A stretch of 43,874 bases of DNA from positions 1-43,874 of the IMG/VR virus record IMGVR_UViG_3300024518_000814; one strand, given 5' to 3'. The DNA comes from a virus. Positions 32,311 through 38,951 of this stretch are shown piece by piece. Position 1 is the stretch's first letter, and the number at the start of each line of letters is the position of its first letter. The translations under genes and the position numbers were made by a program. The notes beneath the pieces are model-generated. The model was not told the DNA's origin and did not search any database. It worked only from the letters and a program-made list of their open reading frames with translations.

Positions 32311-34788
32311 CTATTCCTTCTTTGACTGCTCAGAAGCCTTGCGGGAAGTCTCAACCATCTTGGCCCCGAATTTCAAGCCATCTATAAGCTCTTTGTCTGC
32401 CCTTTCCTTGTCCTTACGGGCAGAGTCCGATTCTTCTTTCTTGTACTCGGTACCCGCTTGAACTCCGGAAATAAATTCTTGTGAAGCAATCTTCCTGCGC
32501 TCAGTCTCATCTCTGATCCTGACCTTTTCAAGATCGGCAGCAATCCTGGCCGCATCGGTCTTGATCCTGGACTCGGACTCAGCTTCCTTGATGTCCAACT
32601 CACGCTTCTGCTGTTGCAAGATCGGATCCTCTTGCTGTTCTATCTGCTCTTTGAGACGTTCTTCAGCAATGTCCCGTCCAAGCAATCGACTCCCAGCCTC
32701 AGCCACAAGAGCAGACAACCGAGCCTCTACATCTTCAGGCAACGGAACATCCGGGGGCGGAAGCTCCACGCCCATTTCCTTCTCGATCTCTCTCCGGTAC
32801 TTGAAGCCAAGATGTTCAAGGATATGTGCGGCCATTGCGGCTTCTATCTGCTTGGCCTTCGGAGACTTCTGGATAATCTCAAGCATCTTCGGATCTTGTG
32901 CCGCATCTACATGACATTGGATATGAGCTTCATGATCCTGCCAGATGAATGCCATCACTGGATCTGTCTTCATGATGTTCATGTTTTCGGATACAGGATC
33001 CAATGCCTTTACATCATCATCCGTAGGAACGATTTCATCTGCATCCGGAATGCCTAGAACTTCAAGCATCTGCCTGTGGAGTTCAGACAAGTTGTAAAGC
33101 TGTGGAGCAGTAGAAGCCAACTGCAATGCGGCCTGATACTGCATGATTCTCTGGGCCATGGTTGATGAGTTGGGATCGGATACCGGGATCACATCCACCT
33201 TGGCATCAAAATCAGATACCTTTAGGGAATCCTCGACTCCATCGACTTCCCACTCATAGTCTTCTGGCATGTAATCTTTTACGATGGTAGAAAGAATCCT
33301 GAACTCTTTCTTCATCGCATAATGAATACGTGCTTGAATGGCATTCATTACCTTCATGGACCGCTCTATGATGGCGAGCGTGGTTCCGACAGGAGCCTGT
33401 TGGTTCATGTCAGATATCTTCATGTCAGTAATGGAGGCGAATCGCCTGCCTTCTTCGACTATGTTCTGAAGAAGTTGATGCAATACGTTGGACGGTTCCT
33501 TGTAAGGAAGGAACGTGATGTTGTCTCGTATCGCACCACCGGGCACATCCACATCTCTAAACTCTCCAGGCATAATCGGTGAGTCATCACCTTTCATCCT
33601 GAGCCCACGTGCCTTGAGACCACCGGGTAGGTTTGCAAGGGTTCCCGCATCGACCAACTGCCTGAGTAGTGAAGTCGCTGATTTCGCGATACCCCCTATC
33701 AGGTGAACCAATCCAAAGCCATAGAACCCCATGCCTGGGAGATATTCGTAATGAACGAAATGGTCCCTCTTGTTCTTGAACTGATCGTCCTCTAACCAGT
33801 TCCTTCGAATAGAGAGAACATGGCTACTTCCAGTATCTATCGTGATGATATACGGAAGAGCGATCCCAGTAGGCTCTCCATCTTTGGTGTCTTCAAAACC
33901 AGTGATATCTAGATCTGCACTGATCTCATAAAGCGTATAGCGATTGTCTGCATCATAAGACGGTGAATCCCCAGTGAGTTCATCGTACTTCTCCTGGATA
34001 TCACTATAGTTGTCTGCACTCTCGGAGAGGTCTACATCTCGGTAGAACTCAGCCACTTGAAGTTTCCTAATCTCGTTAGGGGTCTTCTTCATGACATGGG
34101 TTACACGCTCTGCCATTTCGAGCGAAGGAGACCCATAGGAAACGATAAGATCTTCAGCGGGGACAAACATGGCGCAGGGTCTGCCCATTGCTTCATGCCA
34201 ATAGACCTTCTTGAAGGCACTCCCAGCTAGGGCTAGGTTGAAGAGCATCTTCTCGGTCTCTGATCGGTACTCAGGCATGTCCTCGGTGATCAGGTAATTC
34301 ATATACTCCTGAACACGTATGGCTTGCTTTTCCTTCTCAGTGGTAGATTTCCCAACAATCTTTGCTTTGACTGGACCGGAATTCGGAAAGATCTCGGATA
34401 TGGTCTGTGCTTGGAAACGAACAACCGATTCGGTCAATACGGGATGGGATACACCACAAGCTCCGGGCCAGGGAGTAGTTCTGTCTTCGATCTTCATTCC
34501 TAGTTGACCGAGACCTTTTACATAGGTGTCTTCCCAGTCTTTCCTGGAATTCTTGTCAGCTTTACAAAGACCCTGCAATTCACTGGATATTTCCTGTAGG
34601 CATCCCTCATCGCAATGTTCTGCCAGATTGGCACCGAAAGGAATCTCTTCCTTTTGATCTTCTCCGAATTGGATGAGGACTCCTTCCTCGTTCTCTTCGG
34701 GAATGATCTCAATCTCAACAGCTTCTTCCATCTTGGAAGCAGAGTTGATATCGGGTCTATTGGGATCTAAGGAAGAATCAAATGACAT
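32311..34788 (-). CDS. Portal protein (825 aa)
   Basis: It lies immediately after the large terminase gene with a 8-base gap. Residues about 80-130 (SRKDWEDTYVKGLGQLGM...TTPWPGACGVSHPVLTESVVRFQAQTISEIFPNSGPVK) match the N-terminal wing of large P22-like portals. Later come MLFNLALAGSAFKKVYW, the crown-side region LRQLVDAGTLANLPGG, and the tunnel helix with ASITDMKISDMNQQAPVGTTLAIIE. The C-terminal 180 residues are a long charged helix (ILQQQKRELDIKEAESESRIK...), as in portals with a barrel. The length fits large portals. Expected role: a twelve-subunit ring for DNA entry and exit. Confidence 0.88.
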   Translation of the reverse strand: MSFDSSLDPNRPDINSASKMEEAVEIEIIPEENEEGVLIQFGEDQKEEIPFGANLAEHCDEGCLQEISSELQGLCKADKNSRKDWEDTYVKGLGQLGMKIEDRTTPWPGACGVSHPVLTESVVRFQAQTISEIFPNSGPVKAKIVGKSTTEKEKQAIRVQEYMNYLITEDMPEYRSETEKMLFNLALAGSAFKKVYWHEAMGRPCAMFVPAEDLIVSYGSPSLEMAERVTHVMKKTPNEIRKLQVAEFYRDVDLSESADNYSDIQEKYDELTGDSPSYDADNRYTLYEISADLDITGFEDTKDGEPTGIALPYIITIDTGSSHVLSIRRNWLEDDQFKNKRDHFVHYEYLPGMGFYGFGLVHLIGGIAKSATSLLRQLVDAGTLANLPGGLKARGLRMKGDDSPIMPGEFRDVDVPGGAIRDNITFLPYKEPSNVLHQLLQNIVEEGRRFASITDMKISDMNQQAPVGTTLAIIERSMKVMNAIQARIHYAMKKEFRILSTIVKDYMPEDYEWEVDGVEDSLKVSDFDAKVDVIPVSDPNSSTMAQRIMQYQAALQLASTAPQLYNLSELHRQMLEVLGIPDADEIVPTDDDVKALDPVSENMNIMKTDPVMAFIWQDHEAHIQCHVDAAQDPKMLEIIQKSPKAKQIEAAMAAHILEHLGFKYRREIEKEMGVELPPPDVPLPEDVEARLSALVAEAGSRLLGRDIAEERLKEQIEQQEDPILQQQKRELDIKEAESESRIKTDAARIAADLEKVRIRDETERRKIASQEFISGVQAGTEYKKEESDSARKDKERADKELIDGLKFGAKMVETSRKASEQSKKE

Positions 34789-34796
34789 TGGCTTCT

Positions 34797-36287
34797 CTAA
34801 TAAGGCGAATACGCCATTTTAGGAACATAATCTCTAGCCTCATCGCTATGGATTGGGATAAAACCACCCTGCCTAAAGCGAATGATTGCCTGTGTGGATG
34901 AGTCCACTAGATCATCATGGGCTGCTGCCCCTGGAAAACCAGCGAACTGTTCGATCACTTCTTCGGAAAACCTTTTATTCGGAGCCCAGATCACACCCGA
35001 TGAGAACAGATCTGCAACTGCGTTTACTCTGGCTACTTTATCGTTACCTTTAGAGGGAACATATTCAGAGACCGGGATACCTATTTCTCTCATTTCAAAG
35101 ATCAGGGGAGTTCCCGCAGCCTTGGCTTCAACGATGCACGCATCGGGTTGCCATTTATGGTATTCCTCGAAGGCTCTTCTTTTTAGATCTGGAAACTCCA
35201 ACCGTTCCTGAAAAGCATTGAGCAATATGAGGCTTGGCCTGAGTTGCCCATCATGGGTCTGATCTGAATAGAAAACCCCCCATGTAGTACAGGCTGAGTA
35301 ATCTGCTCGTTGTGTTTTCAGAAATGCCGTATCCCATGACTGGATAATGAAGTCACAGGGGGGTGGTTCTGTTTCTTCCCACTTACGCCACCATTCTCTT
35401 TTGATGATGGCTGACTCATCTGCGCTTGGATCCTGTTGGTACTGAGCGGACCATTTAGCCGCTGGTAATTCGTTCTTAACCTTGGTGAGTTCTTCGAGAG
35501 ACCAGAACTCTGGCCAAACTGGATTTCCTGAAGGAAGGATGGCCGGGAACTCAATGACTTCCCATTCATCCATGCCATCTCTTTCGGCCACTGCTTTGAG
35601 CAGTTGACCGGTCAGGTCTCGTTGAGACCATCGAGTGGCGACTTGAATGATCTTTCCGCCCGGTTGGAGGCGCTGACGAGGACCAGAGGTATACCATTCG
35701 TATACTCTGTCGAAGACGGTCGCATCCCCCAATTGTGCTTCCTGTTCGGAGTGCGGATCATCGATAATGAGGATGTCCGCACCCTTCCCCGTTACAGCAC
35801 CTCCAACCCCAATCGCGAAATACTCCCCCCCATGGTTTGTATTCCACCGACCCGCAGCTTTTGAATCCGATCTCAGGGAAACTCCTGGGAATACCTTCCT
35901 GAATTCATCGGATTCGAATAGATTTCTAACCTTACGTCCAAAGCCCACTGCCAGTTCTGCTGTATGGGCTGTCTGAATCACCTTCTTATCCGGGTAGTTC
36001 CCTAAGAACCATGCTGGTAATAAGAAGGACGCGAACTCTGACTTCGTGTGGCGAGGAGCCATATTGATAATGAGGCGATTGATTTCGCCGGATACGACCT
36101 TTTCGAAGGCTTCACCCATTATCTTGTGGTGTGCGCCTTCTATAAAAGAAGGCCAGACCAGTTTTACGAAGTTGATGAAGCTATCTCTGGCACCTTTGTG
36201 GAGTCGGATTTCCTCAATCCTATCCATGATGTCCAGAAGATCCCGCTTCTCTTCGTTTGACATTCCCGATATGTTCGGTGCTGCCAA
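34797..36287 (-). CDS. terL: Terminase large subunit
   Basis: Both enzymatic domains are visible. The ATPase has Walker A (MAPRHTKSE, residues 76-84), Walker B (ILIIDDP, 172-178) and the coupling motif ATRW (217-220). The nuclease has the first Asp in SWDTAF (D319), a second acidic residue in CIVEAKAAG (near 397) and HDDLVDS near 468. The length of 496 is normal. The start is TTG at 36287 with a very strong GGGGGGAGAGA site 6 bases upstream; the ATG at 36263 is an alternative. It heads the late operon, downstream of a sigma70-like promoter and a leader with two exclusive hairpins. It packages DNA into the head through the portal encoded next. Confidence 0.93.
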   Translation of the reverse strand: MAAPNISGMSNEEKRDLLDIMDRIEEIRLHKGARDSFINFVKLVWPSFIEGAHHKIMGEAFEKVVSGEINRLIINMAPRHTKSEFASFLLPAWFLGNYPDKKVIQTAHTAELAVGFGRKVRNLFESDEFRKVFPGVSLRSDSKAAGRWNTNHGGEYFAIGVGGAVTGKGADILIIDDPHSEQEAQLGDATVFDRVYEWYTSGPRQRLQPGGKIIQVATRWSQRDLTGQLLKAVAERDGMDEWEVIEFPAILPSGNPVWPEFWSLEELTKVKNELPAAKWSAQYQQDPSADESAIIKREWWRKWEETEPPPCDFIIQSWDTAFLKTQRADYSACTTWGVFYSDQTHDGQLRPSLILLNAFQERLEFPDLKRRAFEEYHKWQPDACIVEAKAAGTPLIFEMREIGIPVSEYVPSKGNDKVARVNAVADLFSSGVIWAPNKRFSEEVIEQFAGFPGAAAHDDLVDSSTQAIIRFRQGGFIPIHSDEARDYVPKMAYSPY

Positions 36288-36306
36288 TCTCTCCCCCCAA
36301 AGATTT

Positions 36307-36391
36307 GGCGCTCAACCCGGCTGATCAAACCAAGGAGCGCCATTAGGGTCTATACTTAGAGAGACGCTCCGCGCCTTCGATGTAAAAACCC
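36307..36391 (-). promoter_or_regulatory. Late-operon leader with two mutually exclusive hairpins and a leader ORF
   Basis: Reading the minus strand, segment 1 GGAGCG (36370-36365) can pair with segment 2 CGCTCC. Segment 2, read as GGCGCTC (36341-36335), can instead pair perfectly (7 bp) with segment 3 GAGCGCC (36313-36307), just before the terminase ribosome site. A 16-codon reading frame (36393-36343, starting MGFYIEGAER) ends one base before segment 2. The arrangement resembles attenuation or translational control. Pairing is seen; regulation is inferred. Confidence 0.5.
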
Positions 36392-36397
36392 ATCATC

Positions 36398-36427
36398 ATG
36401 ATAGGGGGTACTTGACTTTTTTGTCAA
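36398..36427 (-). promoter_or_regulatory. Late promoter (TTGACA-18-TATCAT) within an inverted repeat
   Basis: On the minus strand, TTGACA (36427-36422) and TATCAT (36403-36398) are separated by 18 bases, close to sigma70 consensus. The -35 box lies in a TTGAC-TTTTTT-GTCAA inverted repeat (36412-36427). A run of five C precedes the -10, as in other minus promoters here. It points to the terminase, portal and structural genes. Confidence 0.7.
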
Positions 36428-36451
36428 GGGGAGTTTTTTATAAAACATAAC

Positions 36452-36465
36452 GGGCCTTATGGCCC
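36452..36465 (+). promoter_or_regulatory. 5'-leader hairpin before the acetyltransferase-like gene
   Basis: GGGCC-TTAT-GGCCC forms a perfect 5-bp stem with a four-base loop. It lies just before the GAAGGG ribosome site of the plus-strand gene at 36487. No T-run follows. It could stabilise the message or serve as a protein site. Confidence 0.4.
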
Positions 36466-36486
36466 ACAGACGAAGGGAATACAGAT

Positions 36487-36939
36487 ATGTTGACCAATGT
36501 CTCCATACAGGACGTATGGGACGATATCCGTCCAGCCATTGAAGATATTCGATCCAAGATGCCATGGACGGACTGGAGACCTGAAGATATCTACAGTTCA
36601 TGCTCAAAGGGGGAATCGGCAATCTTCTGTGAAGAGGGTGTCCCCCCAGGTGAATCCTTCTTCATTGCCAAGATCTCCCAGAGTGGTAAGGACAAGATCC
36701 TCTTTATCTGGATTGCTTGGTCCCCGAAAGAAGAGGGTGCGACATTGGCCCAGGAAGCCATAGAGACTCTGGCTATTAACAATGGGTGCAACGCTGTTGA
36801 GTTTGTGACGCACTCAGAGAGACTGGTTCAGTACGCCTCTCAGTTCGGGTACAGCAAGGTTATGTACGAGGTCCGAAAGGATATCGATCTTCCGGTGATG
36901 CCACTCCCCGAAGACGCCCCGGAAGAGGTTCCTGCATAG
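36487..36939 (+). CDS. GNAT acetyltransferase-like protein (150 aa)
   Basis: The C-terminal half follows the GNAT pattern. FIAKISQSGKDKILFIWIAW gives the central strands, ATLAQEAIETLAINNGCNAVEFVTHSERLVQYASQFGY gives the cofactor-side helix, strand and following helix, and VMYEVRKDID gives the last strand. The canonical R/Q-x-x-G-x-G/A loop is not clear, so acetyl-CoA binding is uncertain. T7-group phages carry a GNAT-like protein inside the particle, so the fold alone does not prove an enzyme. This is the only plus-strand gene within the late half. It diverges from the terminase and converges on the lysozyme. The ribosome site is GAAGGG. Confidence 0.6.
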   Translation: MLTNVSIQDVWDDIRPAIEDIRSKMPWTDWRPEDIYSSCSKGESAIFCEEGVPPGESFFIAKISQSGKDKILFIWIAWSPKEEGATLAQEAIETLAINNGCNAVEFVTHSERLVQYASQFGYSKVMYEVRKDIDLPVMPLPEDAPEEVPA

Positions 36940-37007
36940 GAATCTCCTTCCATTCCAACGAGTTGGGGAGGAGGTCATTCTAGAAGACCCCCTCCTCACA
37001 GGGCATG

Positions 37008-37044
37008 AAAAAGTCCCTAGATCCAGTGAGGTCTAGGGGCTTTT
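37008..37044. terminator. Bidirectional rho-independent terminator
   Basis: AGTCCCTAGA (37012-37021) pairs with TCTAGGGGCT (37032-37041), a 10-bp stem with one G-T wobble. AAAA lies on the left and TTTT on the right. It stops the plus-strand acetyltransferase-like gene and the converging minus-strand lysozyme gene. An imperfect GAGGAGG/CCTCCTC stem lies next to it at 36968-36997. Confidence 0.85.
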
Positions 37045-37068
37045 GATTGTTCTGGATATATCCGGAAG

Positions 37069-37659
37069 CTATATCAGCTTTCTTCCGTAGTTATCTCGGA
37101 TTATCCCGCCACCTAGATATCCTATAGCCAGTTCTTCGGTTTCCTCTGGCCGCATGAGACTCACTACGTCATCTGCCCTGGTTTTAACCTGATCGTACCA
37201 ATCGCTATCTACCAGTTCTGCGGCAGCTTTTTCGAAATCACCCTTATTTGCAGCCTCTGTAAATGCGGGCCATTTCTTGTGCCAATCACCCCCCATGTTG
37301 AATGTGAGGTTGATCATGGCTCGTCTTTGACGAGGAGATGCCTTGTCCCAACCAGGGGTTTTGGATGCCTTCTCCTTGTGTTTCCAGTAGTCCTTCTGGA
37401 AAAGCTCCTCGGCCTCATCAGGCGTCATGCGATCTGGAAATTCCTCACCAGGAAGAACACGATGACCATATCCGACAGTCATAAAGCCTCTAGTGTCTGG
37501 ATATTTCATGAGATGAGTACCTCCACGAGGATCATAGGATCTGGAGGTAACATCCCATTGGCCATCATCAGTAAAGGCAACCCATGTACCACCCTCATGA
37601 TTACGGATCTCTCTCATCGCAATAAGGTCGTTCTCATCTTTCTTCTTCTCGACAGCCAT
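37069..37659 (-). CDS. Lysozyme, glycoside hydrolase 24 (endolysin, 196 aa)
   Basis: This follows the T4-lysozyme pattern. The catalytic triad is Glu22 in HEGG, Asp55 in PDTRG and Thr61 in FMTVGYGH. About 20 extra residues lie between the Glu and Asp relative to T4 lysozyme. FQKDYW and the conserved LTFNMGG region follow. Expected activity: cleavage of the MurNAc-GlcNAc bond of peptidoglycan at lysis. No signal peptide or anchor is seen, so it should need a holin. The ribosome site AGGGGA lies inside a palindrome (37665-37682) that could mask it or bind a repressor. It is far from the membrane-protein pair that may supply the holin. Confidence 0.9.
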   Translation of the reverse strand: MAVEKKKDENDLIAMREIRNHEGGTWVAFTDDGQWDVTSRSYDPRGGTHLMKYPDTRGFMTVGYGHRVLPGEEFPDRMTPDEAEELFQKDYWKHKEKASKTPGWDKASPRQRRAMINLTFNMGGDWHKKWPAFTEAANKGDFEKAAAELVDSDWYDQVKTRADDVVSLMRPEETEELAIGYLGGGIIRDNYGRKLI

Positions 37660-37664
37660 TAGTT

Positions 37665-37682
37665 CCCCTATAGGTACCTATA
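37665..37682. promoter_or_regulatory. Palindrome overlapping the lysozyme ribosome site
   Basis: TATAGGTACCTATA (37669-37682) with CCCC to its left lies 6 bases before the lysozyme ATG at 37659 and includes the AGGGG of its ribosome site on the minus strand. A 17-base core is repeated exactly at 37772-37788. It is an operator candidate. Confidence 0.55.
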
Positions 37683-37771
37683 ACTATAGCTACCTACTGC
37701 CTATATAAACCGCCGACCCCAAAGGGAGGCGGTAGATGCTTATAGAATTCTTATAAGACATAAGCGCATAT

Positions 37772-37791
37772 CCCTATAGGTACCTATAGGG
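37772..37791. promoter_or_regulatory. Perfect 20-bp palindrome (operator candidate)
   Basis: CCCTATAGGTACCTATAGGG is self-complementary over all 20 bases. Read on the minus strand it lies over the -10 position of a TTGACA (37809-37804) with a spacer of about 15-17 bases, so a bound dimer could block lysozyme transcription. Confidence 0.6.
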
Positions 37792-37867
37792 GATTTAGAT
37801 GGCTGTCAAGTAACTAAATTTCCGCATATGGAAAATACTTATAAAAGCCAAGGGTTAGGTTGCCAAA

Positions 37868-37889
37868 AAATTTGTAGAAAATTTGTAGA
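37868..37889. repeat. Tandem 11-bp direct repeat, iteron-like
   Basis: aaatttgtaga occurs twice with no gap. It lies in the AT-rich part of the intergenic region between lysozyme and small terminase. Tandem short repeats in AT-rich DNA are common at origins, but two copies are few. Confidence 0.6.
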
Positions 37890-37916
37890 TGTAATTTCTC
37901 ATAAAATATAGGGGGG

Positions 37917-37932
37917 TGTTCCATGTGGAACA
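37917..37932. promoter_or_regulatory. Inverted repeat TGTTCCA-TG-TGGAACA
   Basis: The 7-bp arms are perfect around a two-base centre. The site lies just upstream, on the minus strand, of CCCCCCTATATT, a possible -10 preceded by a C-run as in the late promoter. It is an operator candidate. Confidence 0.5.
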
Positions 37933-38056
37933 TCTGGATAATAGATATCCCTGGGGGGGTTTAATAGGTACGAAAAGGGTGTGATAGTTTGAGGAGATCA
38001 CAGTGTAAAGTGCAGCGCGACGCAGGCCATCGCTCACAGGGGGGTGGGGGGGCCTT

Positions 38057-38527
38057 CTATTCCTCCGGTTCTGGCTCGATATCCAAGGCTCCCACCCCAG
38101 GCAGAAGGATAGCTAGACGGGCCTCTAGTTCAGCGGTGAGCGCATCCTCACTCGCGCTAGCTCTCTTCTCGGCTCTATCCGCTTCATTCTCGAATAGTCC
38201 GGATTGCTTCGCTAGCAATTCGAGTGCCCTAACCCGGGCGGAGTCTGACTCGGCTCCTTCGGCTTCTTCGACTAATCGGCCGAGAATCCAGCGTCTTCGG
38301 TTCCCCAGGTCACGGGCCGCTAGCCTCCCCTCACGTTCGATTCCCTCGGTTACCATTGTGGCGACAGTGGGGTTCGACGCCACCCGGTGCGCTTCCCTTC
38401 TAATTGTGGTGGGCTTCGAGCCTTCGGCGTCGTAGGCCTCCCGGTAGGCGTCGGCCTGCGAAGCTCCTTCGATTACCTTCGAGGCGAAATCCCTTTGTTT
38501 TTTCGTAGGCTTAGGCTTCTCTGGCAT
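38057..38527 (-). CDS. terS: Terminase small subunit
   Basis: The N-terminal 70 residues (TKKQRDFASKVIEGASQADAYREAYDAE...TIRREAHRVASNPTVATMV) match the DNA-binding helix-turn-helix segment of phage small terminases. The central part is helical and Arg/Glu/Ala-rich, as in the oligomerisation region. The acidic tail (DIEPEPEE) is typical of the part that contacts the large subunit. The length of 156 is normal. It is separated from the large terminase by lysozyme and a plus-strand gene, an unusual arrangement, and it reads GC-richer than the genes to its left. The AAGGGA ribosome site is about 10 bases upstream. It starts divergently from the early block. Confidence 0.82.
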   Translation of the reverse strand: MPEKPKPTKKQRDFASKVIEGASQADAYREAYDAEGSKPTTIRREAHRVASNPTVATMVTEGIEREGRLAARDLGNRRRWILGRLVEEAEGAESDSARVRALELLAKQSGLFENEADRAEKRASASEDALTAELEARLAILLPGVGALDIEPEPEE

Positions 38528-38568
38528 TCTTAAAATGTCCCTTCTATAAGATTTCTAACAGTAACCTA

Positions 38569-38598
38569 TTGACAATGGGGGTATGAACGGGGTAAGCT
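38569..38598 (+). promoter_or_regulatory. Early promoter P0 (TTGACA-18-TAAGCT)
   Basis: TTGACA at 38569-38574 and TAAGCT at 38593-38598, 18 bases apart, lie in the divergent gap between small terminase and the first early gene. GGGGG and GGGG runs lie in the spacer. It is the least typical member of the promoter family. Confidence 0.55.
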
Positions 38599-38640
38599 AT
38601 CCCCAAAGCAAGCAAGCAACCCCAATTGGAGGATACAGTA

Positions 38641-38856
38641 ATGAGCGGAAGGGTCACAATCCAGGGAATAGACTGTTGGGGCACGTTCGAAGAGGATTCG
38701 AATGTGCTGGTCTGCGGGTACTTTAAAGGGGGGATGGAATTCGAAGAGGTGTGGACCGGAGACTACGAAATCACCACCTGGACCGGAGCCGTCAAAGAGT
38801 TGAAAGCATGGGCTAACAGGGCCGGAATCACGATAGAAGAGGTGAGCGCATGCTGA
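38641..38856 (+). CDS. Small early protein (71 aa)
   Basis: The start is the ATG at 38641, with GGAGG 9 bases upstream; an in-frame ATG at 38626 has no site. The sequence begins MSGRVTIQGIDCWGTFEED and ends with a Trp-rich helix (TTWTGAVKELKAWANRAGITIEEV). The alternating pattern suggests a small mixed alpha/beta domain. No family is recognised. Its stop overlaps the start of a 33-residue gene. Confidence 0.7.
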   Translation: MSGRVTIQGIDCWGTFEEDSNVLVCGYFKGGMEFEEVWTGDYEITTWTGAVKELKAWANRAGITIEEVSAC

Positions 38857-38951
38857 GATACTCCGGATCAATCGCCCGAACCATCGACGATATCTACACG
38901 TTATTCCACGCAATTTGGCAGCAATGGCCAGAAGGGAGTGAGCAATGGTAA
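38850..38951 (+). CDS. Very small early protein (33 aa)
   Basis: MLRYSGSIARTIDDIYTLFH starts at an ATG overlapping the previous stop and runs 33 codons to a TAA. The next gene starts 7 bases before this stop (ATGGTAA). The double overlap suggests translational coupling through all three genes. The amphipathic helix and Trp-rich end could mark a small host-interaction protein. Function unknown; the gene is supported mainly by its position. Confidence 0.55.
   Translation: MLRYSGSIARTIDDIYTLFHAIWQQWPEGSEQW

Larger units (their letters stand above)
37660..38056. other. 397-base non-coding region with palindromes and tandem repeats
   Basis: No convincing gene is visible here. It holds two copies of a TATAGGTACCTATA palindrome, a GCCGCC-type hairpin at 37708-37733, and a near-palindrome around GAATTC (37738-37756). 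It also holds two tandem 11-bp repeats (37868-37889), an inverted repeat TGTTCCA-TG-TGGAACA (37917-37932) and several G-runs. The AT-rich middle with iteron-like repeats would suit a replication origin or a control region between lysozyme and small terminase. Function is inferred. Confidence 0.6.

Noticed and set aside
36412-36444. Plus-strand TTGACT with TATAAA as a promoter for the acetyltransferase-like gene
   Set aside because: The spacing is 21 bases, too long for a normal sigma70 promoter. The same DNA is better explained as the minus-strand late promoter with its inverted repeat.
37855-38037. Minus-strand ORF of 60 codons in the intergenic region
   Set aside because: It crosses tandem repeats and G-runs, and has no ribosome site or family pattern.
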